A DNA stretch of 64,000 nt from JAVVSK01 sp036654235. GTDB lineage: Bacteria > Bacillota > Clostridia > Christensenellales > CAG-138. Shown in pieces: positions 8,822-17,730 of this stretch. The stretch is taken from assembly GCA_036654235.1 (NCBI GenBank), contig JAVVSK010000004.1, forward strand, positions 1-64,000, given 5' to 3'. The notes below the pieces were generated by a model. It was not told where the DNA came from. It worked only from the letters and a program-made list of their open reading frames with translations, and made no database searches. How positions within the stretch are numbered: position 1 is the stretch's first letter; each line of letters begins with the position of its first letter. Position numbers and translations under genes: made by a program.

Positions 8822-9006
8822 TTGCTAAATTTAAATATATTATTAATATGATTATGCGCATTCGGCGAAATCAGGGGGCTTATATCCACCCGTGAATCCA
8901 AGCCCCCGAAAACAGCATTGTTAGCGCTACCCATATCTGCAACGTTATTTCTTTTGATAACAGAACCGATCGAGGTTTTTCCTGCCCCTTGTATTTGTAT
9001 TTCCAC
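8770..9006 (-). CDS. Small protein of unknown function following the cysteine-rich pair
   Basis: A 78-codon frame beginning at a GTG two bases after the stop of the upstream cysteine-rich gene. It reads EIQIQGAGKTSIGSVIKR, then NNAVFGGLDSRVDISPLI. There is no clear SD, so it would rely on translational coupling, and its 3' end overlaps the GNAT pseudogene on the other strand. It has no cysteine clusters and I do not recognise it. It could be a real third gene of the set, a truncated one, or chance. Confidence 0.4.
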   Translation of the reverse strand: MEIQIQGAGKTSIGSVIKRNNVADMGSANNAVFGGLDSRVDISPLISPNAHNHINNIFKFSNQKISSMQIWVDKHSPL

Positions 9007-9008
9007 TT

Positions 9009-9338
9009 CTATCGGCAGTTCGGATTAGTACTAAGATTTGGGACTTTTCTGCATACCGCACTTGTATCGAAAATATTGGCATCCGTTCCATACTCTATCG
9101 GAATTTTAATACAAATAACCTGTGTAACTGTGATTTCGCATCCGCAGAATGAATTTGCGCCTTGACACGAGCGCGTCGTAATCATCGGCTCACCGCAACA
9201 TTCTGTCGCTAATTTTCCAAGGATTGCATATGGCTTTAGTTTTAAGGATACGCTCACATCCGCATATTGGGAAGCAACGCTTGAGCAAGTCAAGTTTCCC
9301 TCCTCATGGACGCAGCCTTTCTGCGTTTCTTCATTCAT
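9009..9338 (-). CDS. Cysteine-rich small protein, second tandem paralogue
   Basis: This 109-residue protein is clearly homologous to its upstream neighbour: LKLKPYAILG, ECCGEPMIT, GCEITVTQVICIKIPIEYG and DANIFDT align with TVTPFAQTG, KCCGNPIVT, TCSFTISQDICVAVPVEFG and TANVGDT. It has nine cysteines, including an adjacent CC pair. There is no signal peptide. The start ATG overlaps the stop of the upstream gene (ATGA, 9335-9338), so the two are coupled. Such CCG-P plus isoleucine/valine beta-strand proteins occur in spore-forming clostridia, which makes a structural (spore or coat) role conceivable, but this is inference. Confidence 0.7.
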   Translation of the reverse strand: MNEETQKGCVHEEGNLTCSSVASQYADVSVSLKLKPYAILGKLATECCGEPMITTRSCQGANSFCGCEITVTQVICIKIPIEYGTDANIFDTSAVCRKVPNLSTNPNCR

Positions 9339-9676
9339 TTTTCTACGTTATCGGCGGGCTTAATAGAGCCGGAAGTCACACCGCAATTTGTGCAAATATT
9401 GTCTGCTGAAGCGCCGTTGCAATTTATGAAAGTATCGCCAACGTTAGCCGTCGCGCCAAATTCTACGGGAACAGCAACGCAGATATCCTGACTTATAGTA
9501 AAGGAACAAGTTCCGTTTTTAACTCCGCCGCAAGTCTTACTTCCCGGAGTTACGATAGGATTACCGCAGCATTTTGTCGTTGTAGTCCCTGTTTGAGCAA
9601 ACGGAGTTACGGTAACCGGCACACATATAGATGCGGACTGATAGCCTATGGCAGGACAAGTTTGATTATCTGGCAT
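9335..9676 (-). CDS. Cysteine-rich small protein, first tandem paralogue
   Basis: A 113-residue protein with about nine cysteines and alternating hydrophobic/Thr strands: CVPVTVTPFAQTGTTTTKCC, then FTISQDICVAVPVEFGATAN and a CTNCG tail. It starts at an ATG preceded by AAGGAG with 8-base spacing. It has no signal peptide or membrane helix, so it is probably a cytoplasmic or mother-cell protein that could be cross-linked or bind metal. It is the first gene of a minus-strand set and is divergent from a membrane protein at 9774-10433 with under 100 bases between them, so shared control is possible. I recognise the family by pattern only, without a known function. Confidence 0.75.
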   Translation of the reverse strand: MPDNQTCPAIGYQSASICVPVTVTPFAQTGTTTTKCCGNPIVTPGSKTCGGVKNGTCSFTISQDICVAVPVEFGATANVGDTFINCNGASADNICTNCGVTSGSIKPADNVEK

Positions 9677-9773
9677 AAAAAAATCTCCTTTTTAAAATTA
9701 AAATACTAAATTAACAAGAGAAATAGGTCATGCAAAAGCACTCATATTTCAACTTTTTTCTCCGTTTTATACT

Positions 9774-10433
9774 ATGCTATATGTAAATAAAAGGACACTC
9801 CATTTTGATATTCGGCATAGACTGAATAAAAAAGATATAACTAAAAGGACGTGGCTTTTTTATATGAAAACACCTCATATATTTAAAAAAATGCGATGTG
9901 AGCTAAATATGCTGCATCTTGCTGATAAATGTCTGTTGATATTTATGTTTCTTCTTATGTTTCAATCGACTCATAATCTTTTCTTCCATGAACTCGCAAT
10001 GTTGGAGGGCACTTCATTCAATGTTATTGTACGTACAACCGCGGCGGCGATTTTCGGATATTTTATCAGCGCCAATTTTCAGCATGTTGGTCGAGATAAG
10101 TCCGAAAACGAAGAAAATTTCTCCGGAACACCTGTTGTTTCTACGGATAATTACAAAAACGAAAACCAACCTTTATACGGGATTGATAATATTGAGCCGG
10201 AGAATAAAGATAGCAATGCCGATGATAAAATCACAGCAAAACAGCGGAATTGTCTGCAAATTATTGTCGTTGCTGCGATAGGGTTAACCGCCCTTATACT
10301 ATTGATAATAGTTTATGATTTTTTTGAAGATAGTAGCATGGCAACGGCTACTATCTCGCAATTACGCGATTTCGTATCCGGCAGCGTAGGTTTTCTTATC
10401 GGGCATTCTACGCATCCGGCAAAATCAGCTTAG
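9774..10433 (+). CDS. Membrane protein of unknown function, divergent from the cysteine-rich pair
   Basis: A 219-codon frame. Hydrophobic helices are ADKCLLIFMFLLMFQS, the amphipathic FNVIVRTTAAAIFGYFISAN, and CLQIIVVAAIGLTALILLII, and a last weakly hydrophobic segment SGSVGFLIGHST closes the protein. A roughly 55-residue acidic, Asn-rich loop separates helices two and three. The start is uncertain: the ATG at 9774 overlaps a -10-like TATACT/TATGCT stretch, and an ATG at 9864 (189 residues) follows AAAAGGA at a long distance. No catalytic motif is visible. Its position next to the cysteine-rich genes is the only clue to a role. Confidence 0.65.
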   Translation: MLYVNKRTLHFDIRHRLNKKDITKRTWLFYMKTPHIFKKMRCELNMLHLADKCLLIFMFLLMFQSTHNLFFHELAMLEGTSFNVIVRTTAAAIFGYFISANFQHVGRDKSENEENFSGTPVVSTDNYKNENQPLYGIDNIEPENKDSNADDKITAKQRNCLQIIVVAAIGLTALILLIIVYDFFEDSSMATATISQLRDFVSGSVGFLIGHSTHPAKSA

Positions 10434-10620
10434 TCCTTACTTCTCCTTAAAACCACTTTTATTTGCAATTTATTTATGAATATTAATTGTTTTTCAACCA
10501 TTTTATCAAAATAAAAAAATCGTCTACCAAATCTAAGCTAAACGTTACTTAACGAACAAAAAGCCATTACCGATTATCCCAAATCAAAAATTTAGTTCCC
10601 TTTAAACAGCAGTATGCGTG

Positions 10621-10649
10621 TTGAAAAAAAACAAAAAATAGGTTATGAT
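10621..10649 (+). promoter_or_regulatory. Promoter of glycogen phosphorylase
   Basis: TTGAAA (10621-10626), 17 bases, TATGAT (10644-10649), about 50 bases before the start codon: a vegetative sigma-A-type promoter. Confidence 0.7.
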
Positions 10650-10702
10650 AAAATGGATAAAAAATCGCATACAGTGCTGACAATATAAGGGGGATGGGAT
10701 AC

Positions 10703-13063
10703 ATGATAGATTGTAGCAGACTCATGCAAAGAATAGAAGATAATCTTATGAGCGATTATCAGATTTCTTTGCATGAGGCGGATGCCGTTCAACTGCATAA
10801 CGCCGTGGGTAACGCCGTATTTGCGCTAACGGCGGAAAGTCGAAAGTCCGCGCGTCAGAATCATGAAATGGTTCGGCGTGCTTATTATTTTAGCGCTGAA
10901 TACCTTGTCGGACGCATGGTATTCAACAATCTCTATTCTTTGGGAATTTTAGATAAATTAAGACCTTTGCTTCTGGAAAAAGGAGTGGATATAAATTCAA
11001 TGGAGGATATAGAGGACATAGCCTTGGGTAACGGCGGTTTAGGACGTCTCGCCGCATGTTATTTGGATAGCAGCGCAACGCATGCTATTCCTCTTGACGG
11101 ATATGGGCTTAGATACAGATTTGGGCTTTTCAAACAAAGCTTTAAAAATGGGTTTCAGTCCGAAAAGGCTGACGATTGGAGTAAATTCGGAGATCCATGG
11201 AGTAAACGCAGAGATGATAAAACGGTTACGGTTGAATTTGCGGATAAAACAATCCTCGCCGTTCCATATGATATGCCGATTTTCGGGTATAAAACCGAAA
11301 ACGTATCTATCCTCCGCCTATGGCAGAGCGAGGCTCTCGAAGAATTTGATTTTTCTTTGTTTAACGATCAAGAATATGCCCTAGCTGTCCGAGAAAAAAA
11401 CGCAGTTGAAGATATAACGCGCGTCCTTTACCCGAACGACAGCACATATAACGGAAAAATACTGCGATTAAAGCAACAATATTTTTTAGCCAGTGCAAGT
11501 ATTCAGGATATATTGCGAAGGTATAGGCGAATTCACGGTTCAGACTTTTCAAATTTTTCGCTTCATGCCGCGATTCAGCTTAACGATACGCACCCGACAG
11601 TCGCTATTCCTGAGCTTATCCGTCTTTTAATGCTTGAAGGTCTTGATTTTTCACAGAGCTTTGATATCTCTCGAAAAACCTTCTGCTACACAAACCATAC
11701 GATAATGAGCGAGGCTCTTGAAAAATGGGATGTGAATCTCTTTAAGACTGTACTCCCCAAAATTCTTGAAATAATCTACCTTATAAACAACCGCGAAATA
11801 TCGGATCTAAAAGCCATGAATAAATCCCAAGAAACTATAGATAATATGCTTATAGTTAAGGATGGAACTATTCATATGGCGCGTCTCGCATCCTTCGTTT
11901 CGACCAAGATAAACGGGGTTGCGAAGATTCATACCGAGCTTTTAAAAACCCGCGTTTTAAAGGATTTCTACGAATGTTTCCCCGAAAGATTTATAAACGT
12001 AACGAACGGAATATCGCAAAGGCGTTGGCTCGGGCTTTCTAACCCCGAATATACCGCCCTCCTCTCCGAAAAAATTGGCACGGATAAATTTTTACTTTCG
12101 CTTTCGGAAATTCATACGCTCACCAACCATTTAACCCGAGATACTATATTAAGGTTTATCGATATAAAGAATGAGAAAAAGCGTCAGCTCTCGGATATTA
12201 TCAATAAAAAAGAGGGCGTTTATCTTCCTCCAAACTTTATTTTTGATGTTCAGGTAAAACGCATGCATGAATATAAGCGCCAACTGATGAATGCATTTTC
12301 GATACTTGATATATATTATTCCATCTTAGACGGAACGCTTAAAGATTTCACGCCAACTGCGTTTATATTCGGCGCTAAAGCCGCCCCCGGATATGCGCGC
12401 GCAAAGGGTATTATAAAATTCATAAACGAAGTAGCGAAGCTTATAAATAACGATAGCGCTGTAAATCTGCTCATGCGGGTTGTTTTTGTTCAAAATTATA
12501 ACTGTTCATATGCCGAGCATATAATCCCCGCCGCTGATATAAGCGAACAGATCTCGCCCGCGGGAACGGAGGCTTCCGGAACAGGAAACATGAAGCTTAT
12601 GTTGAACGGAGCAGTTACCCTTGGCACTTGGGATGGTGCAACAATTGAGATAATTGAACAGGCGGGAGCCTTTAATAATTACGTCTTCGGCGCATCTATA
12701 GATGAACTTAATAAAATTCGAGATTCATATTCCCCAAAATCGCTGTACGATAGCAACTATCGAATACGCCGCGTCGTCGATACCCTTATAAACGGTGTTC
12801 TATCCGACAACGAAACCGGAGTGTTTAAAGATATATATGATTCGCTTCTCTATGGCGATGGATGGAATCATGCCGACGGCTATTTTGTGCTCTACGATTT
12901 AATCTCATATATTGAAACCAAATTAAAGGCGATAAACGATTATAAAAACTTGCCTAATTTTGCGACAAAATGCCTTTTAAACACGGCATCGGCGGGAATT
13001 TTTTCTTCCGATAGAGCTGTTCTTGATTATGCACACGATATTTGGGGCATAGAAAAATTTTAA
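10703..13063 (+). CDS. glgP: Glycogen/starch phosphorylase (GT35)
   Basis: This 786-residue enzyme releases glucose-1-phosphate from alpha-1,4-glucans. The N-terminal half shows YYFSAEYLVGR, the glycine-rich LGNGGLGRLAACYLDS and DGYGLRYRFGLF. The C-terminal half has VQVKRMHEYKRQLMN and the pyridoxal-phosphate site SGTGNMKLMLNGAVTLGTWD with the Schiff-base Lys. ATG 10694 lies only one base after the AAGGGGG SD, so the ATG at 10703 is preferred. Length is near the 750-850 expected. No other glycogen genes are adjacent, so it probably stands as a single-gene unit with its own promoter and terminator. Confidence 0.95.
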   Translation: MIDCSRLMQRIEDNLMSDYQISLHEADAVQLHNAVGNAVFALTAESRKSARQNHEMVRRAYYFSAEYLVGRMVFNNLYSLGILDKLRPLLLEKGVDINSMEDIEDIALGNGGLGRLAACYLDSSATHAIPLDGYGLRYRFGLFKQSFKNGFQSEKADDWSKFGDPWSKRRDDKTVTVEFADKTILAVPYDMPIFGYKTENVSILRLWQSEALEEFDFSLFNDQEYALAVREKNAVEDITRVLYPNDSTYNGKILRLKQQYFLASASIQDILRRYRRIHGSDFSNFSLHAAIQLNDTHPTVAIPELIRLLMLEGLDFSQSFDISRKTFCYTNHTIMSEALEKWDVNLFKTVLPKILEIIYLINNREISDLKAMNKSQETIDNMLIVKDGTIHMARLASFVSTKINGVAKIHTELLKTRVLKDFYECFPERFINVTNGISQRRWLGLSNPEYTALLSEKIGTDKFLLSLSEIHTLTNHLTRDTILRFIDIKNEKKRQLSDIINKKEGVYLPPNFIFDVQVKRMHEYKRQLMNAFSILDIYYSILDGTLKDFTPTAFIFGAKAAPGYARAKGIIKFINEVAKLINNDSAVNLLMRVVFVQNYNCSYAEHIIPAADISEQISPAGTEASGTGNMKLMLNGAVTLGTWDGATIEIIEQAGAFNNYVFGASIDELNKIRDSYSPKSLYDSNYRIRRVVDTLINGVLSDNETGVFKDIYDSLLYGDGWNHADGYFVLYDLISYIETKLKAINDYKNLPNFATKCLLNTASAGIFSSDRAVLDYAHDIWGIEKF

Positions 13064-13116
13064 ATCAAGTAAAAACTCCGTTATTACTTGATTTTGCACT
13101 TGCTTTTTTTCTTATT
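13063..13116 (+). terminator. Probable terminator after glgP
   Basis: Arms AATCAAGTAA (13063-13072) and TTACTTGATT (13084-13093) form a 10-base-pair stem, followed by a T-rich stretch. Confidence 0.6.
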
Positions 13117-13129
13117 GATGTTAGAATAG

Positions 13130-13330
<201 letters not shown>

Positions 13331-13354
13331 AAAAAACGAATATTTCCTTTGAGA

Positions 13355-13389
13355 AAAAACCGCCGGGATAAATACTCCCGACGGTTTTT
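13355..13389 (+). terminator. Intrinsic terminator after ferredoxin
   Basis: Arms 13355-13368 and 13376-13389 pair over about 13 bases with one mismatch, GC-rich at the tip and ending in five T. Confidence 0.85.
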
Positions 13390-14046
13390 ATATGCCAATT
13401 ATTCTACTGTTGCATATAAATTAACACTAATTTTATACCGATTATTTTATGATGGTCTTCTATTATTGTGTAAAAAATTGATAATAGACTTTTTAAAAAT
13501 GAAAAATAAAAACCTTTTGCAAGAGCTTATTAAAATAACATCTGTCGAAAAAATTCAGCGAGGAAAATATTTAATTAAAATTGGCGAACGACAAATAAAT
13601 TTAAAATTATTATTAAAATGTATTTACTTGATTTCTTAATAAATATGCATGTTTGGGAAATAACGCATTGTTTTATTTCCAAAACAGGAAAACTTCTAAT
13701 GGCTTGTCCGGACATAAATTTTCCCTTTTAAATATATTAAATCTCTGACAGATGCCATTTTTTTAAGATACCTATGGAAAAGTTTATACCTTTTATTGTA
13801 AAAATACATATTTATAATTGCTTTCTCGATTAATATATTAATCGTCAAATGATTCTTAGCAACTTACCTGAGACTAATCCATTAAAGTCAGGCATATAAA
13901 CATCGCCTCATTTATCTGCGTTACTTCCGTAACGCTCGGCCGAATACGAAAGATTATCCCAATAAGGGATTGGAGGGAGATCCTGAAAATTAAAAGTCCT
14001 ACAATATATATCCGGTTTCTCCATATTTTTTTATATTAAAAAGCAC
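13390..14046. other. Long AT-rich intergenic region, no gene recognised
   Basis: A plus-strand 96-codon frame begins inside the ferredoxin terminator (13349-13639), is Lys/Ile/Leu-rich and lacks an SD, so it is not called. Around 13640-13680 a short GGAAATAA/TTATTTCC pairing is visible. I see no tRNA-like, riboswitch-like or known small-RNA pattern. Confidence 0.4.
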
Positions 14047-14087
14047 CCCCATAATTAAGCAGCATATAATGCTATTCAATAATGGGG
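14047..14087 (-). terminator. Intrinsic terminator of rpsO
   Basis: On the minus strand an approximately 18-base-pair imperfect stem starting CCCCAT and closing ATGGGG is followed by a T-rich tract, 42 bases after the rpsO stop. Confidence 0.7.
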
Positions 14088-14128
14088 ATGTCTGTCTGAA
14101 AATCTATTTCCGACTTTTTAGTGTCCGA

Positions 14129-14392
14129 TTATTTTCTTAGATTTAGATTCGCGATAATCGCCCTATAACGCTCAATATCTTTTTTCATAAGATAATTAAG
14201 AAGCCCTCTGCGCTGACCAACCATCTTTAAAAGTCCCCTTCGAGAATGGTGGTCTTTTTTATGAATTTTAAGATGCTCATTAAGATGGTTAATGCGGCTC
14301 GTTAAAAGCGCAATTTGAACCTCGGGTGAACCGGTATCTCCCTCGTGCAACGCATGAGCTTCTATAATCTCGGTCTTTGTAATCTTTTCCAT
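14129..14392 (-). CDS. rpsO: 30S ribosomal protein S15
   Basis: This 87-residue protein, which binds the central domain of 16S rRNA, shows the hallmark segments [39 protein letters not shown] and [18 protein letters not shown] frame six codons longer opens with a TTG whose codons contain the GGAGG SD, so the ATG at 14392 is used; this also gives the standard length. A clear promoter lies upstream, and no pnp gene follows, unlike many Bacillota. Confidence 0.97.
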   Translation of the reverse strand: MEKITKTEIIEAHALHEGDTGSPEVQIALLTSRINHLNEHLKIHKKDHHSRRGLLKMVGQRRGLLNYLMKKDIERYRAIIANLNLRK

Positions 14393-14480
14393 TTTGGTTA
14401 AATCCTCCAAATAAAATTTATTGCCTATAAGCCCAGATGTGCGCCGGAAAAACGCGTATCCGCGCTAAAGGTTCGTTAAG

Positions 14481-14509
14481 ATTATAACATGGTATTTTGA
14501 GCTTGTAAA
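14481..14509 (-). promoter_or_regulatory. Promoter of rpsO
   Basis: On the minus strand TTTACA (14504-14509), 17 bases, TATAAT (14481-14486). The leader to the start is about 80 bases, long enough for S15 autoregulation, but no specific fold was identified. Confidence 0.75.
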
Positions 14510-14803
14510 GTTCAAATGCAGTGAATTTTTAGAACTTCTAAAATCCTAAAGTCATAGATTTTTTTCAGTTAAGGTTTAATTTATTTGTCCTGCCATTTAA
14601 TAATATATTTTACATTGCTGTAAGAAATCAAAGAGGACTATATTAAAGCTTCAATGTCGCTTAGCAACAGCTTATTTATTGTTCTAAAAAATATAGCAAC
14701 AAGCAAATTAAATTATACTAATTTTTATTGGGGCTGTTTTCCGTCTGAAAATTCCACAATTTAAACTTTTAATGAAATAAATGGGAATTTGTTTGTTTGC
14801 GTA
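14510..14803. other. Intergenic region, nothing recognised
   Basis: AT-rich spacer between the divergent rpsO and hydrolase promoters. No open frame with an SD, no hairpin with a T run and no repeat was seen. Confidence 0.4.
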
Positions 14804-14832
14804 TTGCATTGCGCCTGAAAAACATGTAGAAT
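14804..14832 (+). promoter_or_regulatory. Promoter of the alpha/beta hydrolase gene
   Basis: TTGCAT (14804-14809), 17 bases, TAGAAT (14827-14832), 30 bases before the GTG start. Confidence 0.65.
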
Positions 14833-14862
14833 TAGCTACAGTATAAGTATTAGGAGGAAAAC

Positions 14863-15759
14863 GTGAGCCTTTCCTTAGAACTAAAAAAGTTTATAAATTC
14901 CGAACATACCGGCGAGTATGTCGATATTATATTGCCCTATGGAACGCGGGGCGAAGAAATGACTGTAAAAATGCACTATATGGATGAGGGAACCGGAGAA
15001 CCTTTAATATTGGTACACTCGTTTGCACAGTCTATTTATACATGGAATAAGCTTTATAAAAGCCTTTCGGAGCATTACAGAGTTGTAGCGGTTGATCTTT
15101 TTGGGCATGGTCATTCGGATTGCCCAAAATATTTTGAATATAACATAGAAGATCATGTTAATTCTCTGCTTTTACTTATGGATGCTCTAAACATTAAGTC
15201 GGCACATTTTTTGGGCTTTTCCATGGGAACCGGGTATTGTCTCGCCCTCGCACAAAAGCACCCCGAACGCGTTGGACGAATGGTACTAATGTCTCCCGGC
15301 GGAATTACCCCTGAGATGCCCCCTGCCCTTAGGATGCTTAAAAGTCCGATTTTAGGTTCTTGGTTTTCCGCGACCTTAAATGAAAAAATCGTCGAAAACG
15401 TTCTAAACGAATGCTTTTTAGATCTTACTACCGTAACAAACGAGCGCATTGATGGGTATTATAGTATTCTTTGCGATAAAGAACAAAAAAAAGCTATTCG
15501 AAAGACTGTGCGCAATTTTGACGATGAAGACCTTGCTTCTGCCCTCAGGAGTATAGACGTGCCGACCCTTATATTATGGCCAAGCGAAGATAAATGGCAT
15601 ACACTATCCATGGCCGAGCTATATCATGCCGCAATGAAAGATGCCTCCTTTGCCGTTATTAGAAACGCGGGACACCTTTTGCATGAGGAAAAACCCGAAA
15701 AGATACTTGCGGCAGTGTTGGAATTTATACCTTCGGCTATGCCTAAAGTCGAAGCGTAA
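14863..15759 (+). CDS. Alpha/beta-fold hydrolase
   Basis: This 298-residue protein shows the alpha/beta hydrolase_1 pattern: LILVHSFAQSIYTWNKLY (oxyanion region), VVAVDLFGHGHSD, the nucleophile elbow GFSMGTG, the acid-containing LILWPSEDKW, and the His motif NAGHLLHEEKPE. It has no signal peptide and is cytosolic. The GTG start at 14863 follows AGGAGG with good spacing. The substrate cannot be predicted; esterase, lactonase or C-C hydrolase activities all share this fold. It is a single gene with its own promoter and terminator. Confidence 0.88.
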   Translation: MSLSLELKKFINSEHTGEYVDIILPYGTRGEEMTVKMHYMDEGTGEPLILVHSFAQSIYTWNKLYKSLSEHYRVVAVDLFGHGHSDCPKYFEYNIEDHVNSLLLLMDALNIKSAHFLGFSMGTGYCLALAQKHPERVGRMVLMSPGGITPEMPPALRMLKSPILGSWFSATLNEKIVENVLNECFLDLTTVTNERIDGYYSILCDKEQKKAIRKTVRNFDDEDLASALRSIDVPTLILWPSEDKWHTLSMAELYHAAMKDASFAVIRNAGHLLHEEKPEKILAAVLEFIPSAMPKVEA

Positions 15760-15801
15760 TAAACTTAGAGATTTTATTTTATAAAACCTCTCTTATTTGA
15801 T

Positions 15802-15837
15802 AAAGCCGCGTTAAAATATTATCGGCTTTGGTTTTTT
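15802..15837 (+). terminator. Intrinsic terminator
   Basis: AAAGCCG (15802-15808) pairs with CGGCTTT (15823-15829), followed by a T-rich run after the hydrolase gene. Confidence 0.8.
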
Positions 15838-15959
15838 TCGCCAATTTTCTTAAGGCGTAAAAGTATTATAATAAAAAAATACTACTTATAAAAAGTTGAA
15901 CCGCGCACCGGAAAAAGCCATGTATGTGTGGAGTATTTTTTTATTTTATGGAGGACGCT

Positions 15960-16817
15960 TTGAAACTTAAACTTATTTTTATTATCGCTCTCATACTAGC
16001 TTTTTCCTTTATGGTTTCCTGCTATGGATCGATGCGGGTAATTAAGGACACTCTCGATATATACTTTTTAGATGTCGGTCAGGGGGACGCAATTTTTATA
16101 AGTTCTCCTAATGGCTTCAATCTCCTTATTGATACGGGTATACGCTCAGCATATACGAAGGTTTCCTCGTTTTTAGATTCTCTCGGAATAGATTCTATCG
16201 ACGTTGCGGTAGCGACACACCCTCATGCCGATCATATTGGATCTATGGCATCGGTCATAAGCGATTATAACGTTCAAAACTTTTATATGCCAAAGCTTAA
16301 AAGCGAGAGCGCGGCTTATGAATCTATGATGCGTGCTCTGAAAGAGATGAGCCTTTCCCCTATATATGTAACTGCGGAAACGACAAGCAACATAGATTTT
16401 GACCCAGAAGTAAGCGTCGAAGTGCTTTCCCCGCATATAAGCGGCGACTATGACGAACCTAACGATTCTTCGATAGTACTTAGAGTTACGTATGGTTCGG
16501 TTTCAACATTGTTGACCGGCGATTTAGAGAGCTATGGAGAAACGGTCGCCCTCGCGCTTACTGATAAGGCATTATTTAATGCCGATATTTTAAAGGTCGG
16601 ACATCACGGTTCTTCAACTTCTTCATCCCTTAATTTTTTAAACGCCGTCTCACCGCGTCTTGCCGTTATCAGCTACGGAATCAATAATTCTTATGGACAT
16701 CCCGACCCTGAAACTCTTGATAGACTTGATTTGCTTAATATACCGTATATTTCTACCGCTGATATGGGTACGATTCATATAGTTATTGATGGTGAAGATT
16801 TTATAGTTGCCGATTAA
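15960..16817 (+). CDS. ComEC/Rec2-like metallo-beta-lactamase lipoprotein
   Basis: This 285-residue secreted protein begins at a TTG preceded by GGAGG. Its N terminus is a lipoprotein signal (hydrophobic core IFIIALILAFSF, lipobox FMVSC). The rest is a metallo-beta-lactamase domain of the ComEC C-terminal type: DVGQGDAIFI, LLIDTGI, the metal motif THPHADHIG, LLTGDLE and VGHHGSSTSSS, ending with a YGHPDPETLDRL motif. Free-standing versions are common in clostridia; suggested activity is nuclease or phosphodiesterase, unproven here. It lacks the competence-channel membrane domain. Confidence 0.88.
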   Translation: MKLKLIFIIALILAFSFMVSCYGSMRVIKDTLDIYFLDVGQGDAIFISSPNGFNLLIDTGIRSAYTKVSSFLDSLGIDSIDVAVATHPHADHIGSMASVISDYNVQNFYMPKLKSESAAYESMMRALKEMSLSPIYVTAETTSNIDFDPEVSVEVLSPHISGDYDEPNDSSIVLRVTYGSVSTLLTGDLESYGETVALALTDKALFNADILKVGHHGSSTSSSLNFLNAVSPRLAVISYGINNSYGHPDPETLDRLDLLNIPYISTADMGTIHIVIDGEDFIVAD

Positions 16818-16839
16818 ATCGTAAGTAAATATAAAAATG

Positions 16840-16872
16840 AGAGGAGCTTTATCAACAAAGCCCTCTTTTTTT
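16840..16872 (+). terminator. Intrinsic terminator
   Basis: AGAGGAGCTTT (16840-16850) pairs with AAAGCCCTCT (16857-16866) with one bulge, followed by a run of T. Confidence 0.85.
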
Positions 16873-17061
16873 ATATTGATGAGATCAGAATTTCAGAGCT
16901 TAGTATATGATATTTACATTGCCTTTTAACCGGATTGCATTAATTTGATTTTGAAATGCTCAATCTCATTTTTTTGATTTTTTCAATCATTTAATAAATT
17001 TGGCGGTATAAATTGATGCTGTTTTGCAGAATCTAAAGAAAAAACAAGGAGGCAAAAAAGC

Positions 17062-17484
17062 ATGTTGCCGACAAGGGTACTTTTAAATACAATCGAGGGA
17101 AACTCGCGTATGGCGCACGACTTATTGGTTAAACTTTTAGGTTCTGCCAATGATGAATGTTTTGCTGAAGCACTTAAGTTGCAAATTGAGGAATACGCTG
17201 CTATTGCAAAAGAAGCTGATAATAGGCTTTGCGGCGGAGAACGAACCGTCAAAGTTAAAAAGGCGCGGAAATGCGCTTTATCATCTATGGATTTAACTCT
17301 CCTTCTGGATAAGTCTACAGAACGCATGGCAGAGATGATCATCCTCGGAAGTACGATGGGCATAATTGACATCGTTCGCGCACTGAAGGAATATGACGGG
17401 TACGACGAACAGGTTCTAGGAATGGCGATTCGTTTAAAAGAGACGGAGGAAAATAATATAAAAGCAATGCTTGAATTCGCATAA
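17062..17484 (+). CDS. Small helical, ferritin-like protein of unknown function
   Basis: A 140-residue, all-helical, Glu/Ala/Leu-rich protein. The phrase TERMAEMIILGSTMGIIDIV is typical of a clostridial family of about 140-residue cytosolic proteins predicted to be four-helix bundles. It lacks an obvious diiron EExxH motif. The ATG at 17062 follows AAGGAGG. It is a single gene followed by a terminator. I recognise the family by pattern but know no function. Confidence 0.7.
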   Translation: MLPTRVLLNTIEGNSRMAHDLLVKLLGSANDECFAEALKLQIEEYAAIAKEADNRLCGGERTVKVKKARKCALSSMDLTLLLDKSTERMAEMIILGSTMGIIDIVRALKEYDGYDEQVLGMAIRLKETEENNIKAMLEFA

Positions 17485-17540
17485 TATAAGGCGACGCTAA
17501 AATATTATATTAAAATACGTAAAACAGTACAATCCGGTTT

Positions 17541-17590
17541 AATAAGCTTTAGGAGAGATATGCTCATTTCTATCCTAAAACTTATTTTTT
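17541..17590 (+). terminator. Intrinsic terminator
   Basis: Arms 17541-17554 and 17573-17586 pair over 14 bases with one mismatch (core TTTAGGA/TCCTAAA), followed by seven T. Confidence 0.8.
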
Positions 17591-17658
17591 TGCATATTTA
17601 TGCATATACTAAATTGCGGTTTCGTTTTTAGTTTTGCACAAGGGGACAGGTTTTTGAT

Positions 17659-17730
17659 TGTTGATAACTTCCCTTTTTCCACTCCCTTTTGGAGTTTATC
17701 GGTGGATAACTATGTGGATAATGTGGATAG
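17659..17730 (-). promoter_or_regulatory. Cluster of DnaA-box-like sites
   Basis: Read on the minus strand, four 9-mers resemble the DnaA box TTATCCACA: a perfect copy (17713-17721), CTATCCACA directly abutting (17722-17730), TTATCCACC (17701-17709) and TTATCAACA (17659-17667), each of the last three with one mismatch and all in the same orientation. The spacer lies after a terminator and before the amidase gene. dnaA, dnaN, rpmH and gidA are not nearby, so this is not obviously oriC. A DnaA-titration or regulatory site is possible. Confidence 0.55.

Noticed and set aside
13349..13639. 96-codon plus-strand frame after ferredoxin
   Set aside because: It starts inside the ferredoxin terminator hairpin, has no SD and is a Lys/Ile/Leu-rich product of AT-rich DNA.
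17659..17730. Chromosomal origin of replication
   Set aside because: DnaA-box-like sites are present, but dnaA, dnaN, rpmH/rnpA and gidA are absent nearby and no AT-rich unwinding array with clear structure was identified; kept as a DnaA-box cluster only.
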